Assembly (NCBI GenBank): GCA_037367355.1
Contig: CM074704.1
Location: 2,418,001-2,482,000 of the forward strand
Source: Neoscytalidium dimidiatum
Lineage: Eukaryota > Ascomycota > Dothideomycetes > Botryosphaeriales > Botryosphaeriaceae
Length of the DNA stretch: 64,000 bases
Reading direction: 5' to 3'
A program made the translations under genes and the position numbers. Shown piece by piece: positions 1 through 9,979 of the stretch (positions are counted from its first letter, which is position 1; each line of letters opens with the position of its first letter). The notes beneath the pieces are model-generated. The model was not told where the DNA came from. It did not search any database and was given only the letters and a program-made list of their open reading frames with translations.

Positions 1-2168
1 GTTCAAGAAGATCCAGGAGATTACCGGTGTGAGGGAGTACCGTGGGAAGTTCGGTGACGAGGATCCGGATGGCATTGACACTGCCTACCGCGTTGTTGCT
101 GACCACGTTCGTCTGCTCACCTTTGCCATCTCCGATGGAGCCATCCCCGATGCTGTTGGCCGTGGTTACGTCGTCCGCCGTGTGCTCAGGAGAGGTGCCC
201 GCTACGCCCGCAAGTACCTCCACACCGACATTGGCAACTTTTTCTCCAAGATTGTGCCGACGCTCGTGGAGCAGGTTGGCGACATGTTCCCCGAAATTAA
301 GAAGAGGGAGCAGGACGTCAAGGAGATCTTGGACGAGGAGGAGCAGGCGTTCGCAAAGAGTCTGGATCGTGGTGAGGTCATGTTTGACAAGTACGCCAAG
401 CAGGTTGAGGCCAGCGGCAGCAAGAAGATCCCTGGAAAGGATGTGTGGAGGTTGTACGACACCTATGGTTTCCCTGAGGATCTGACCCTGATCATGGCGG
501 AGGAGAGAGGTCTTACTATCGACGATGCTGAGGTCAGGGAAGCGCAGGCTATTGCGAGGGAGGCTAGTAAGGGTGCTAAGAAAGCCGGTGCCAACATCGT
601 CAAGCTTGATGTCCACGCGTTGGGACAACTCCAGGACCTGAAGGTTCCCACGACCGACGATTCGTTCAAGTTCGCAAAGGAGAACATCACCGCCAAGATT
701 AAGGCTATCTTCCACCCGGAGAAGAAGTTCATCAAGAGCACGAGCGAGGTTGGTGAGGGTGAGCAGATTGGTCTTGTTCTGGACAGGACCAACTTCTATG
801 CCGAGCAGGGTGGTCAGGAGTACGATACCGGAAAGATCTTGATTGAGGGCACCGACGAGGCTGCTTTTGACGTCCAGAACGTGCAGGTCTCGAATGGTTT
901 CGTCCTACACACCGGCTATCTCAGTTACGGCGCTCTCTCGGTCGAGGACGAGGTCATCTGCGAGTACGACGAGCTTCGCCGTAACCCAATCCGCAGCAAT
1001 CACACAGGGACCCACGTGCTCAATTATGCTCTGCGCGAGGTTCTCGGCTGGGATATCGACCAGAAAGGCTCGCTTGTTGCGCCTGAGAAATTGCGTTTCG
1101 ATTTCTCGCACAAGAAGGGTGTTTCTGAGGCCGAGATTCAAAAGATTGAGACCATCGCGAACGGCTACATTCGGGACAACCGCACCGTCTATATTGAACC
1201 TGTTGCCGTATCGGAAGCCTACAAGATCCGCGGTGTACGCGCCATCTTCGGTGAGAAGTACCCTGATCCCGTCCGCGTAGTCTCCATCGGTGTCCCCGTC
1301 TCGGATATCCTAAAGGATCCCGAGAACGAGGCGTGGGAGAAGCTCAGCATCGAGTTCTGCGGTGGTACGCACGTCGCCAGCACCGGTGAAATCAAGGAGC
1401 TCGTCGTCATCGAGGAGAGCGGTATTGCCAAGGGTATCCGCCGCATCATCGCCGTGACCGGCCAGGGCGCGTACGACGTCCAGCGCGTCGCCGCGGACTT
1501 CTCCAAGGAGCTCGAGCGCCTGGAGAAGTTGCCCTTCGGCCCGGAGAAGGAGGCGCTCGCCAAGAAGACCCAGAACGAGCTGAATGAGCTGTCCATCTCG
1601 CTGCTCGACAAGGCGAAGATGCGCGCGCGCTTCGAGGCCGTGTCCAAGTCGATCCTGGACGAGCAGAAGAAGCTGAGCAAGGCCGCCGGCAAGCAGGTGC
1701 AAGATGCAGTGACCAACTACTTCGCCGCGAACAAGGACGCCAAGTTCCTCGTCCAGAAGCTGGACTACAACGCATATACCAGCAAGGCCATCACCGACGC
1801 GCTCAAATACGTTAGTACCAAGCAGAAGGATAAGACGGTTTACTTGATCGCGGGCGATGCGAAGGAGGGCAAGGTCGCGCACGGCTGCTACCTGGGCGAC
1901 GTAAGTTAATCCATCCCCAACACCACCTCCTTTTTTTTTTCTTTGTAATCGTTTGACTCTTGACCGCGCGATGCTGACATTTTTTGCTTTCTAGCACTTC
2001 GAAGCCCAGGGTGCCTCCGCGGGCGAGTGGTCCAAGTCCGTTTCTGAGCTTATTGGCGGCAAGGCTGGCGGAAAGGGCAAGACTGCCATCGGCCAGGGAA
2101 CCAACCCGGATAAGTTGGACGAGGCTTTGGAGCAGGCGACGAGGTATTTGGAAAAGTTCCAGATCTAA
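1..2168 (+). CDS. ALA1: Alanyl-tRNA synthetase, 3' part (5' end outside window)
   Basis: Charges tRNA-Ala with alanine; in fungi one gene usually serves cytosol and mitochondria. The reading frame is already open at base 2, so the N-terminal catalytic half lies upstream of the window. What remains is the tRNA-recognition region, the editing domain and the C-Ala domain. Zinc-binding editing motifs are visible: HxxxH (HTGTH, bases 1001-1015) and the CGGTH motif (from 1358). Exon 1 ends at 1900 (GGCGAC|GTAAGT). The 94-nt intron 1901-1994 has a GCTGAC branch site and ends TTTCTAG. Exon 2 (1995-2168) adds 57 residues with a Gly/Lys-rich stretch, ending KFQI. An AATAAA-like signal follows at about 2190. 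Identity is firm; only the missing 5' end limits it. Confidence 0.97.
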
Positions 2169-3984
2169 ATGTATTGGGACTTTGATAGGAGGAATAAAAA
2201 AAAGGATTGGTTCTAGTAAAAAAAAAAAAAAAGAAAAGGAAAGGAAATGAAACGCTGTAGGGGGTTTTGTCTGATTAGATAGGTAGATCAGAAGATTTTG
2301 CAGTCAAAGAGATGTTTGGTCAGCTGCCGCCGAGCTGAAATCTTAACGGCTACTGTCTGCGTTATGCGATCGTGTGGAATAGTGAATTTCTGCGCTAGTG
2401 CATTGGTTACTCTACTTCACTAAAATGATGACGCTAAGCCTGTCCCTGGAAATAAAGCTCAATAACGATACAGAACTCTTACTACGCACAAGCGCGTATC
2501 ATCTATCTAGCACTAACGAGCGTGAGGAAATAATTGAGCACAAATACTGGTCTAGACAGCAAACATTGGCAGGAGTGGTAAGAATGTATATGGAAATTTT
2601 TATCGATGCTCTATCTTGCTGAACCCCAAATTGTAAGCCCTTCTGGTTCCCACCATAGGCGCTCAAATAAGGTTGACTTTTTTCATAACACCCATTTACT
2701 CCATGTCATCACAGTGCCTGACATCGACTTCGGCGTACACGACATCACGTCATGAGGTTCATTGAATCCATTGCCATCACCAGTCATTTTACATTTCTGA
2801 CTCAATTCCCTCTTTTTCTCTTATTTCGTTCTCTCCCTGTCTCTATAAGTTATAGCAAAAGTCCTACATACGATAACAGCCCTGTTCAAGTTTCTCCTCT
2901 ACACCATAGCTCTCTCGCTCTAGAAGCCGCTATCCATACTGAGAAGATGGGTCTCGATATTGCCAACCATCACATCTCCGGTTTCACCACTGTGCCAGAC
3001 TAGAATCACCAGTACCCGCTAGCTCCTACTCGAATACGTCATAGAGAGCAGTACCCTCTCTATCATCAGAAACGAGGTACCGGAGACGCCGAAATAGATG
3101 TTATAGCACGGGAGGACGCATGCACTCGCTTGCAGTAGTAATTTAGCCATACGCTTAACAAAGTGTTCGAATTCGGGAGGATTAGCCTCGCCACTAGTAC
3201 TCCACAACACACACCACAATGAATCGAGCCCTCATGGAATCGCCTACTGAAACAGCCACTCATATCTGACTATGACTGTCCCCTGATTTCTCCGCAGAGT
3301 GACAGTCCACTGCGTATAGTATTTAGGCCCTCAGACGTGCGTGTCTGCATGACTTTTGCACTTGCACTACTCCGCTTGGTCTCTTGCTACTCCTTAACCC
3401 ACACGTCTCATAGGCGCTTCCGCACTGAACACCCTCCTTGCAGTCAATGTGTACAGTTCTATCGTTCATTATGGGGGTATTCGGGCTGAGGAGGCATTTC
3501 GATAATCGGAAGAAATGAAAGATACACGAGAGCGATGCGTTAGATGCGCCGTGGGACATTCTGAGAGAAGGGAGTATGGCGAGCTCATGTAAATCAGCCA
3601 GCACCTGCAGATGCATGCACTGGTTGGTGCGTCTTCAGAGACTGAGTATGCTGTTGTTGCGCCACGTCCTGTTGGTGGTGGCGGTGGTGAGGTGGCGGCG
3701 AAGAAAAGAAGGAGGGACAGCTGTTGACGTCAAAGTTTACTCTGCGTCAGGCCGTATGGTTAATCTGACGAAGACACACAATGGGCTCCGGTAGGCGATA
3801 AAGTAATAGCTAGGCAATGGCGAAGAAGCAGGAGAAGGGGTGCAATCAAGGGAAATATCGGAGCGACAAGAAGTCGAGGCTGGTGAGGGTGATAGTGGTA
3901 AGTTTTTCTCAATGCGCACAGAGAAGGAGCGGCATAGAGGAATAGTGTGCAGACAGCCTCATACTAGCGAAGGCAGTATCTCCT
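2169..3984. other. Intergenic region, no gene seen
   Basis: Contains the 3' UTR of the synthetase gene (A-rich tracts at about 2195-2240). The open frames here are short, lack recognisable motifs and have no splice-linked continuation. I see no promoter or RNA gene I can support. Confidence 0.5.
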
Positions 3985-3987
3985 CAG

Positions 3988-4860
3988 TTATATAACTGAC
4001 CAAATGCATGATAACTGGTCCTTCGCATTTGGCTGCTCCAACTGAGCGCTCAATCGGAATTTTCCAGCACGGCAAACCTCGCTAAGGATCCGTGCCCAAT
4101 CACTATTCACCATGTCATCAAACCATCCGTCGATGAAGGCGTCTTCAAGCCAAATGATTGGTGGCTCCTCTGCAATACCCGACGGCTGAACATGACAGAA
4201 AGAACAATCGGGAACCCTCGAAGCCAATTCAGCTACGTATTGTGCGTAGAGGCGTTGCTGAATGTGGCAGAGATGAGCTTGAGTTGTGTGGTCCGTTCCA
4301 AAAGCACCAAGGCGGTGAATCTCCTCTTCCAAAACAGGGTCGAAAGTATCCTCGTGGAGTTCTTGCAGAACAGGCTCTTGCAGGTGCGGAGGGATACTCT
4401 GCCCGAATCTGACATTTGTGATCTCAGCAAGTCCCTGCCCGTTTTTCTCTTGAGTTTGAGTCTCAAGATATCCTTGTTCCATTAATTCAAGCAACCCGAG
4501 CTTGGGAGATAGCCGCCGATGAAGCTCAAATTCTTTAACCTGTGCCTGTTGCACGCAATAAACGTTTCCATTTCACTGTCACCTTCCAGCAGTAACTTGC
4601 TGTGACAGTGACCCGTTCCGTCGAATTCTTCAAGTAAAAATCGTACGTGGTCCCAAACCCGGTGGAGATGCGGATCCGGCTGCTTGATCCTCAGGTCTGT
4701 TCGATCTCCCATAAAAATGGTCAAAGTAGCCTCAATCTCATTTTCAAGTGCGTACTGGAAGAGTCGAGACCCGTTTTCCATGTTGAAAAGTCTTGTCGAC
4801 CCGTGCAGACCTGTTTCGATGAACGCGCATACTGTTGGAGCAAAACCTCGTATGCATCTG
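3988..4860 (-). pseudogene. Unrecognised protein gene, apparently frameshifted
   Basis: Two overlapping - strand frames look like pieces of one protein. The first runs down from about 4860 through a Met at 4781 and ends at 4482. The second is open from about 4560 to 3988 and ends ...CIWSVI. They overlap near 4554-4570 with a one-base frame offset, and no plausible intron (only an 18-nt GT..AG) joins them, so a frameshift is the simplest reading. The upstream piece is rich in charged residues (motif FLLEEFDGTGH). The downstream piece has Glu/Gln-rich helices and WLEDAFIDGWFDDM. I recognise no domain. The adjacent gene on the opposite strand is also broken, so the locus looks decayed. A sequencing error or an unnoticed intron remains possible. 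Confidence 0.4.
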
Positions 4861-4941
4861 TATTCGTTATTGTTGTCTGTTCCGTCTCTAAAAGAGCGGA
4901 GGAGCTAAACTACCCAGCGGCGCTAGCGCCGCGCTAAGCGT

Positions 4942-5872
4942 ACCTGCCATAACAGGGAATGTCGGCAGAGCGAAGTTTCTCACGAAGGATTCAAAGATGT
5001 CAACTCGCGCACACGCGCCCGCATCGAAGAGCTCGCTAAACTGCTTCCCCAACCCAAAGAACTAGTTTTCTGCATCCCGCGCTGCATCGTCTGCAAGTAA
5101 GTATCCACCCAGCAGGCAGTAGCCTTTGTGTTTGAGGTTCCGAACGGAGTGCAGCCGCAGCCTCGATCCCTCTTTGCGTATCTCGGTTCCAGGGACACTA
5201 GGATCCCGCTCGGTGATCGCTTCGAACTCGCTCTGGTGCTTTCACGATGCATCGCACAGCTGCACATGGTGAAGCGGGTTCATGAGAGCTTCAGGAGCCA
5301 AAATATCCTGTTTTTCCTTCATGAAGACGGGGGCGCTGATGTCGAGCGTAAGCCAGGCCAGCAGCCTATGAACATTGACTTTAGCAAACCGTCCGTGTTG
5401 GGTTTCAGCTACAGCCGGCCGGAAGCGGACTTCTCCTACGGAACACCAGATAATAACATCGAACGGGACTTCTACCGGCATCCGGATCGGCAAGGGACAC
5501 CAGGCAAGCGGTTCTGCAAGATCCATGACATCTACGCTCTCGGCAAGTAGGACATGTTCGCCATCGGAATCGCGTGTTAACATACGTCCAGGTGTGGTTC
5601 TTCTCGAAATCGGCCTCTGGCAACAGGCTATCGCCTTGGAGAGGAACCATTTCAAGACTGCGCGGAGCCCGTGCGTCATTCGCGACCAGCTGATGACGCA
5701 GGCCAAACGACGGCTTGAGAGCAAGATGGGAAAGAGGTGTTAGGAAATTGTCATCAAATGCCTCAGTGGAGATTTCGGAGTGCAGGACGATACAAAGGAA
5801 GACCTAAAGCTGCAGCAGGCGTTCCGGACACAGATCGTGGATGTGTTGGAGAAGATTGTGGCTTGCGTATGA
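4942..5872 (+). pseudogene. HeLo-type kinase-like protein, C-terminal half, with in-frame stops
   Basis: This resembles the degenerate protein-kinase domain of fungal prion-inhibition/HeLo and NLR-associated proteins. Frame-consistent landmarks are a hinge-like AFVFEVP (about 5119-5139), a catalytic-loop-like HESFRSQN replacing HRDxxxxN (about 5281), a YRHPDRQG segment, and HDIYALG..VVLLEIGLW across an intron. The intron is 5543-5591 (49 nt), a GC-AG type with donor G|GCAAGT, branch GTTAAC and acceptor CCAG. Joining there restores ALGVVLLE. Translation past a TAG at 5741-5743 continues with family-like sequence (EIVIKCLSGDFG ... VLEKIVACV) to a TGA at 5870-5872. Another in-frame stop (TAA, 5098-5100) lies upstream. 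No N-terminal HeLo domain is visible. Two stops in otherwise conserved sequence argue for a pseudogene; sequencing error is the alternative. Confidence 0.6.
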
Positions 5873-5910
5873 ATGGACGGTTCGGGCGAAGTGGCGAACA
5901 ACAGATATAT

Positions 5911-5975
5911 CTCCTCCTCCTTCCCCTCCTCCTCCTCCTCCTCCTCCTCCTCCTCCTCCTCCTCTTCTTCTTCTT
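5911..5975. repeat. (CTC)n/(CTT)n microsatellite
   Basis: About 20 tandem CTC/CCT units followed by TTC units, just downstream of the kinase-like pseudogene. It creates artificial poly-Glu and poly-Pro frames on both strands, none of which is a gene. Confidence 0.9.
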
Positions 5976-6554
5976 CATAACTGCTCATTCTGCGTTACTC
6001 TGGCCGTTCGGAATTCAAAGACACTGAATAATTACTTATAAAATCTCGTGTTCCTTGTTTTCTCCCTTTCTAAATCAGACCTAGCCTTTTGGTCTGCCAG
6101 AATAATGACAAGCTTTCGTCGGCGTGCTCATAGTCTTATCGAGACTTGAATGCAAGTCCTCCAAGTCAGCCTCCAAAACTTGATGTATGACTTCATCAAA
6201 CAGAAACTCACTTGCCTCTAGCCATGGAAATCCATATTTCCACTCCCATTGCATCACGCTTCATGAACCGTGTTCGACAAGGATGGTTTCAGCAACCGAG
6301 ACATGACAGCAAAACTCTATTCACAGCCTTGGAACGGCGCACTAAAACAAGCGCCTAAGACCCTATGAAAACCTCCTCACTGCTCCGTTAGACCCTTCCC
6401 GACGTTATGCACTCCCAGAACGGAATTGAAAATACATCCCAGTCTAACGCCATACGCTATGATTTGTCAGGGATTAAAAAGATTTGCAAAAGGCCAATGA
6501 CAACGATCCTCTGTACAAGATGAGAATGCAAGGCCGAGAGATAAAAGCCCAGCC
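5976..6554. other. Intergenic, 3' flank of ERO1
   Basis: No gene seen. It should contain the 3' UTR of ERO1, which ends at 6555 on the opposite strand. Confidence 0.5.
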
Positions 6555-6704
6555 TCAAAGCTCGTCCCTCGGCTTCGGCGCCCTGAACTCCCAACTGCGC
6601 TCCTTGACGGGCAAGCCGAGCCAGAAGTCCCACAGGCGGCTGAACTCGACGATAGCGATCCTGATGCTGTAGCGAGGAAACAACTAGGTCAGCAATCATT
6701 CAAA

Positions 6705-6745
<41 letters not shown>

Positions 6746-8654
6746 GGAAAAAAAAAACTTACAACTTCCCCGGAATCGCCGCCCACTGCCGCAAAACCCA
6801 CCAATACGCATTCCACACCAGCTCGGCCTCCTCCTTGACCGCCTCCCACGGCGTGGGGTTCTTCAGCCGGGGCTTCCGCATGAACTCCGGGTACCCGTCG
6901 TCCTCCTTCTTCCTCTCCTCCTCCTCCTCGCGCCGCTGCTTCGCCTCCAGGCTCTTGCGCGCCTCGTACGCGTCCGCGAGCGGGGTGGGCAGGCGGCCGA
7001 CGGCCGGGCCGGTCGGGTCGGCGGCGGCGTTGTCCCTGGGCTGGCGCCTGGGGCCGTCGCGCTCCTCGATCATGGCGCGGAACCGCTTGACGGCGGAGAT
7101 GGAGTGGCTGATGCGGCCGAGGGTGTTGATGAGGGCGACGAGCTCGGTGCGGCGCAGCGGCGGCGCCGCGGCCGGGTCGTCCTCGTCGAACTCGAACAGC
7201 ACCTTGAGGGCGGTGCCGTAGCCGGTGACCTGCAGCTTGCCCCACAGGCGGCACTTGTCGCAGCCGACGCAGTCCATGATGCGCGAGACGTTGCGGAAGC
7301 GGTGCTTGAAGTCCTCCTTCAGCACGGCCGCGTTCGAGTCGCGGAACATGACGCTCTCGTCGAAGATGGCCTCGCGCTGGTTGGCCGGGATGGTGTCGAT
7401 CAGGGACAGCACGAGGCTCTTGGTCTGCGCGTCCTGGGCCGGGTCGGCGCTGCAGAACTGGTAGTCCTGCAGGTGGCGGCGCAGCTTGCCCACGGCGCGC
7501 AGCACGAGCGCGTAGTTGAAGTACAGGTTGGAGATGCGGTCCGGGTGCCGGTGCAGGCGGTGCTCGTAGCAGGCGAGGTTGGGGTGCCACTGGCCGGTCG
7601 TCTGGTTGAGGAAGTCCCAGCACAGGTGCGTGCTGATGGAGGCGTGCATGCCGCTCACCACCCGGTAGAAGACGCGCTTCTCCAGGCACTCGTCGTCGAA
7701 CTCGAGCTGGTCCACGCGCGCCGACGGCTGCGCGCCCCGCGCGATGGCCGACTGCACGTTCTGCTGCAGCGGCTGGTTGCGCATCACGTTGCGCAGGTCC
7801 TGGGCCGCCTGGCCGGGCCCGCCCGACAGCCCGCCGGACAGCCCGCCCAGCCCGCTGCCGGCGGGCGTCACGTCGCCGCTCGGCTGCGGCTTCGAGAAGC
7901 AGTTCTCGCGGTAGATGGCCTCCCAGACCTGCTGGGAGCCGACGCCGGCGTAGCCGGTGAAGCGCTCCGGGTTGTCGAGCAGCGAGACGTAGTCGCCCTT
8001 GGCCGACGCGCCCTCGTCGTCGGGCACGCAGTAGTCGCGCTCGTCGCACTCGTCGTCGTACTCGACCACGCAGCTCTCGTCCACGTCCTCGCCCAGCCGC
8101 CCGCTCAGCGGCCGCGCGCGGTGGCCCTCCTCGCGCACCCTGCGGCCCGGGTGCTCCGCCTTGGGGCCCTCCAGCTTGCCCAGCTCCTCGGCCCGCCACA
8201 CCAGCGGTATGTCCTCCTCGTTCTCCAGCGTGTTGACCGCGCACGCGATGTTGCCGCACATGCCGTTCTCGTCCGACCAGAACGGGCACTTCTTGTTGTA
8301 CAGGTTCAGCCGCCAGTACGAGAAGAAGTCCGTCTCCTTCGTGATCTTGTCCAGGTAGGGCTGCAGCTCCTCGCTGATCTCCTCCAAGTCCGCGTACGAC
8401 GCGCACGCGTCCGACACGACCGCGCCCGGTTCAAACTGTTGTGCACGATATCGTTTAGCTGGTCGTTCTCTTGAGGTGGCCCGGTATGTGGAGGCAGCGG
8501 CATTGGAGGCCGAGGTTGAAGACGAAGAAGAAGAGGAAACCGAGCTTACTGCGCATTGGTCGGGCTTATGCTGCTGCTGTTGTACATGTGATGCTGCATG
8601 GGATGAACCCAGCAGCGCGAAGACTGCTAGGTAGAAGCGTGTTGTTCGCCGCAT
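6555..8654 (-). CDS. ERO1: Endoplasmic reticulum oxidoreductin 1 (FAD-dependent thiol oxidase)
   Basis: Oxidises protein disulfide isomerase in the ER lumen, passing electrons through FAD to oxygen, and so drives disulfide formation. Model: complement(join(6555..6666, 6763..8435, 8550..8654)), 629 aa. Exon 1 encodes a signal peptide (hydrophobic FYLAVFALLG). Intron 1 (8436-8549, 114 nt, GTAAGC...CAACAG, branch GCTAAAC) contains no stop and is a multiple of three, so it reads through; removing it gives the family-like QCA-FEPG...VSDACASY. The shuttle cysteines are C95 and C100 (CGNIAC). The active-site CxxCxxC (CVGCDKC) is at about 424-430. Intron 2 (6667-6762, GTAAGT...CTACAG) carries an AG dinucleotide tract. 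The last exon ends in RDEL, a KDEL/HDEL-type retrieval signal. Start chosen for the signal peptide. Confidence 0.95.
6709..6742. repeat. (AG)n microsatellite in ERO1 intron 2
   Basis: About 17 AG units on the + strand, a CT tract in the transcript, lying inside the second ERO1 intron near the donor side. Confidence 0.9.
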
Positions 8655-9979
8655 TGCGTTGCGGGGGTTTTCGCGGAAAAGGTTGTGATATTGGGGGGGA
8701 AATTCTGCGGAGTGCCGCGGAGGTTAGCACAACGTCCAACGTCAACGTCAATCAATCGCACAAGGCGCGTGGCATGACGGAGGAATGTGGCAGGGAGCAG
8801 GAACGAACATTTAGCTGCGCATGGGCGGGGTATAATGGAGCCGTCGGGGCTTGTCTATCCGTTGTATATCTGTACAAAGAGGGCGGGTTGTAATTTTCTT
8901 TTTTTTTTCAAAGAGGCCAGATTTTACTATTGAGCGGCGACAAGGCGGGCTCGCTGACGGTGACGGCGGACTGATCACGGACGACGGATGCGACAGGGAG
9001 CGGCGCGCTGACACGGTGGCGCAACAAGCGTCGAAGAAGAAAGGGACCACCTTATTTTTATTTCTCAGCAACCACCAAGTCATGCCACGGTGGAATGCTG
9101 GCTGCCGCTCCGAGCTAATTGCAGCAGGCTGGCTAGTATGTACGTAGTATGACAATCGTTCCACCTGTCGGACGGCAATGTGGCCTTCTTGGCTCGTATG
9201 TTTGATGCACCCCAACCCGCTCCCTTCACTTTCCCAACTCGCCCGCCCGCCCGCCCGCCCGCATTCCGCACAAGCCACTGCCACTGCCACTGCCACTGCC
9301 CCTGCCCCTGCCCCTGCCCCTGCCCCTGCCCCTCATCTCTGATGCCTGTCGCCTGGCCCGCCCGGCCCGCCGCCGCTCATCTACCCCGCCATGAGCACGC
9401 CTTCGGACAGCGACGAACCACACCTCGCCCAGGAATGTGAAGCAATGGTCCGGATGCGAAAACTGGCAACTAGCATGTTTCGACACGACACATGACTGAT
9501 GGCCCCAACGCTGTATACGAGCTGCACGCACTGACGTCAGAGCAACAGTTTCGGCGACACGACACGTTGGCATTGATGGAGGAGCAAGTCTCGAGTTCTT
9601 TACGAATTTTTTCACAGAGATCTGGTCTCCAGTTTGGAGATCTCGCCAATGCTATACCCGCTCGTTCTTCGTGAACTAGCCAGAAACTTCCCATGACCCG
9701 TGATCCTTCCGCTGTTCTGCTCCATTGTTCAGCTCCGTTGTTCAGTCCCGCCGTTCAGATGTTAACCAACCCCGGCCCATGCATCCAACCCAGTATTGAA
9801 ATGAAAGAACCCCAGTTGGCGAAAACAATCAAAAAAGAAAGACCAAATGCCCAAAAAGACAACAATAATCAACTCCTCGCTATGCAGGGGCCTCAATAGC
9901 CCGGGTATCGTTATTCTTGAATTTTTTTTTTTCGCAGAAAAACTCGTGCTCTGAGTAATGTACACGTAGTACGGCCCGT
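8655..9979. other. Intergenic: ERO1 promoter side and MEX67 3' flank
   Basis: No gene supported. The region upstream of the ERO1 start holds the ERO1 promoter and 5' UTR. Short open frames on both strands are low-complexity and unconvincing. A GC-rich tandem repeat lies at 9241-9333. Confidence 0.5.
9241..9333. repeat. GC-rich tandem repeats (CCCG)n and hexamer CCACTG/CCCCTG
   Basis: A CCCG tetranucleotide tract (about 9241-9262) is followed, from about 9275, by a hexanucleotide array of four CCACTG-like units grading into about seven CCCCTG units. It lies between ERO1 and MEX67. Confidence 0.85.

Noticed and set aside
5740..5988. Poly-Glu / poly-Arg / poly-Pro frames
   Set aside because: Produced by the CTC/CTT microsatellite.
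6700..8406. 568-codon - strand open frame
   Set aside because: Same strand but shifted frame of ERO1; Arg/Ala/Gly-rich and ends in a microsatellite-coded Ser-Leu run.
7104..8474. 456-codon + strand open frame
   Set aside because: Antisense to ERO1; Val/Ala/Leu/Arg-rich product of GC-biased third positions, with no motif.
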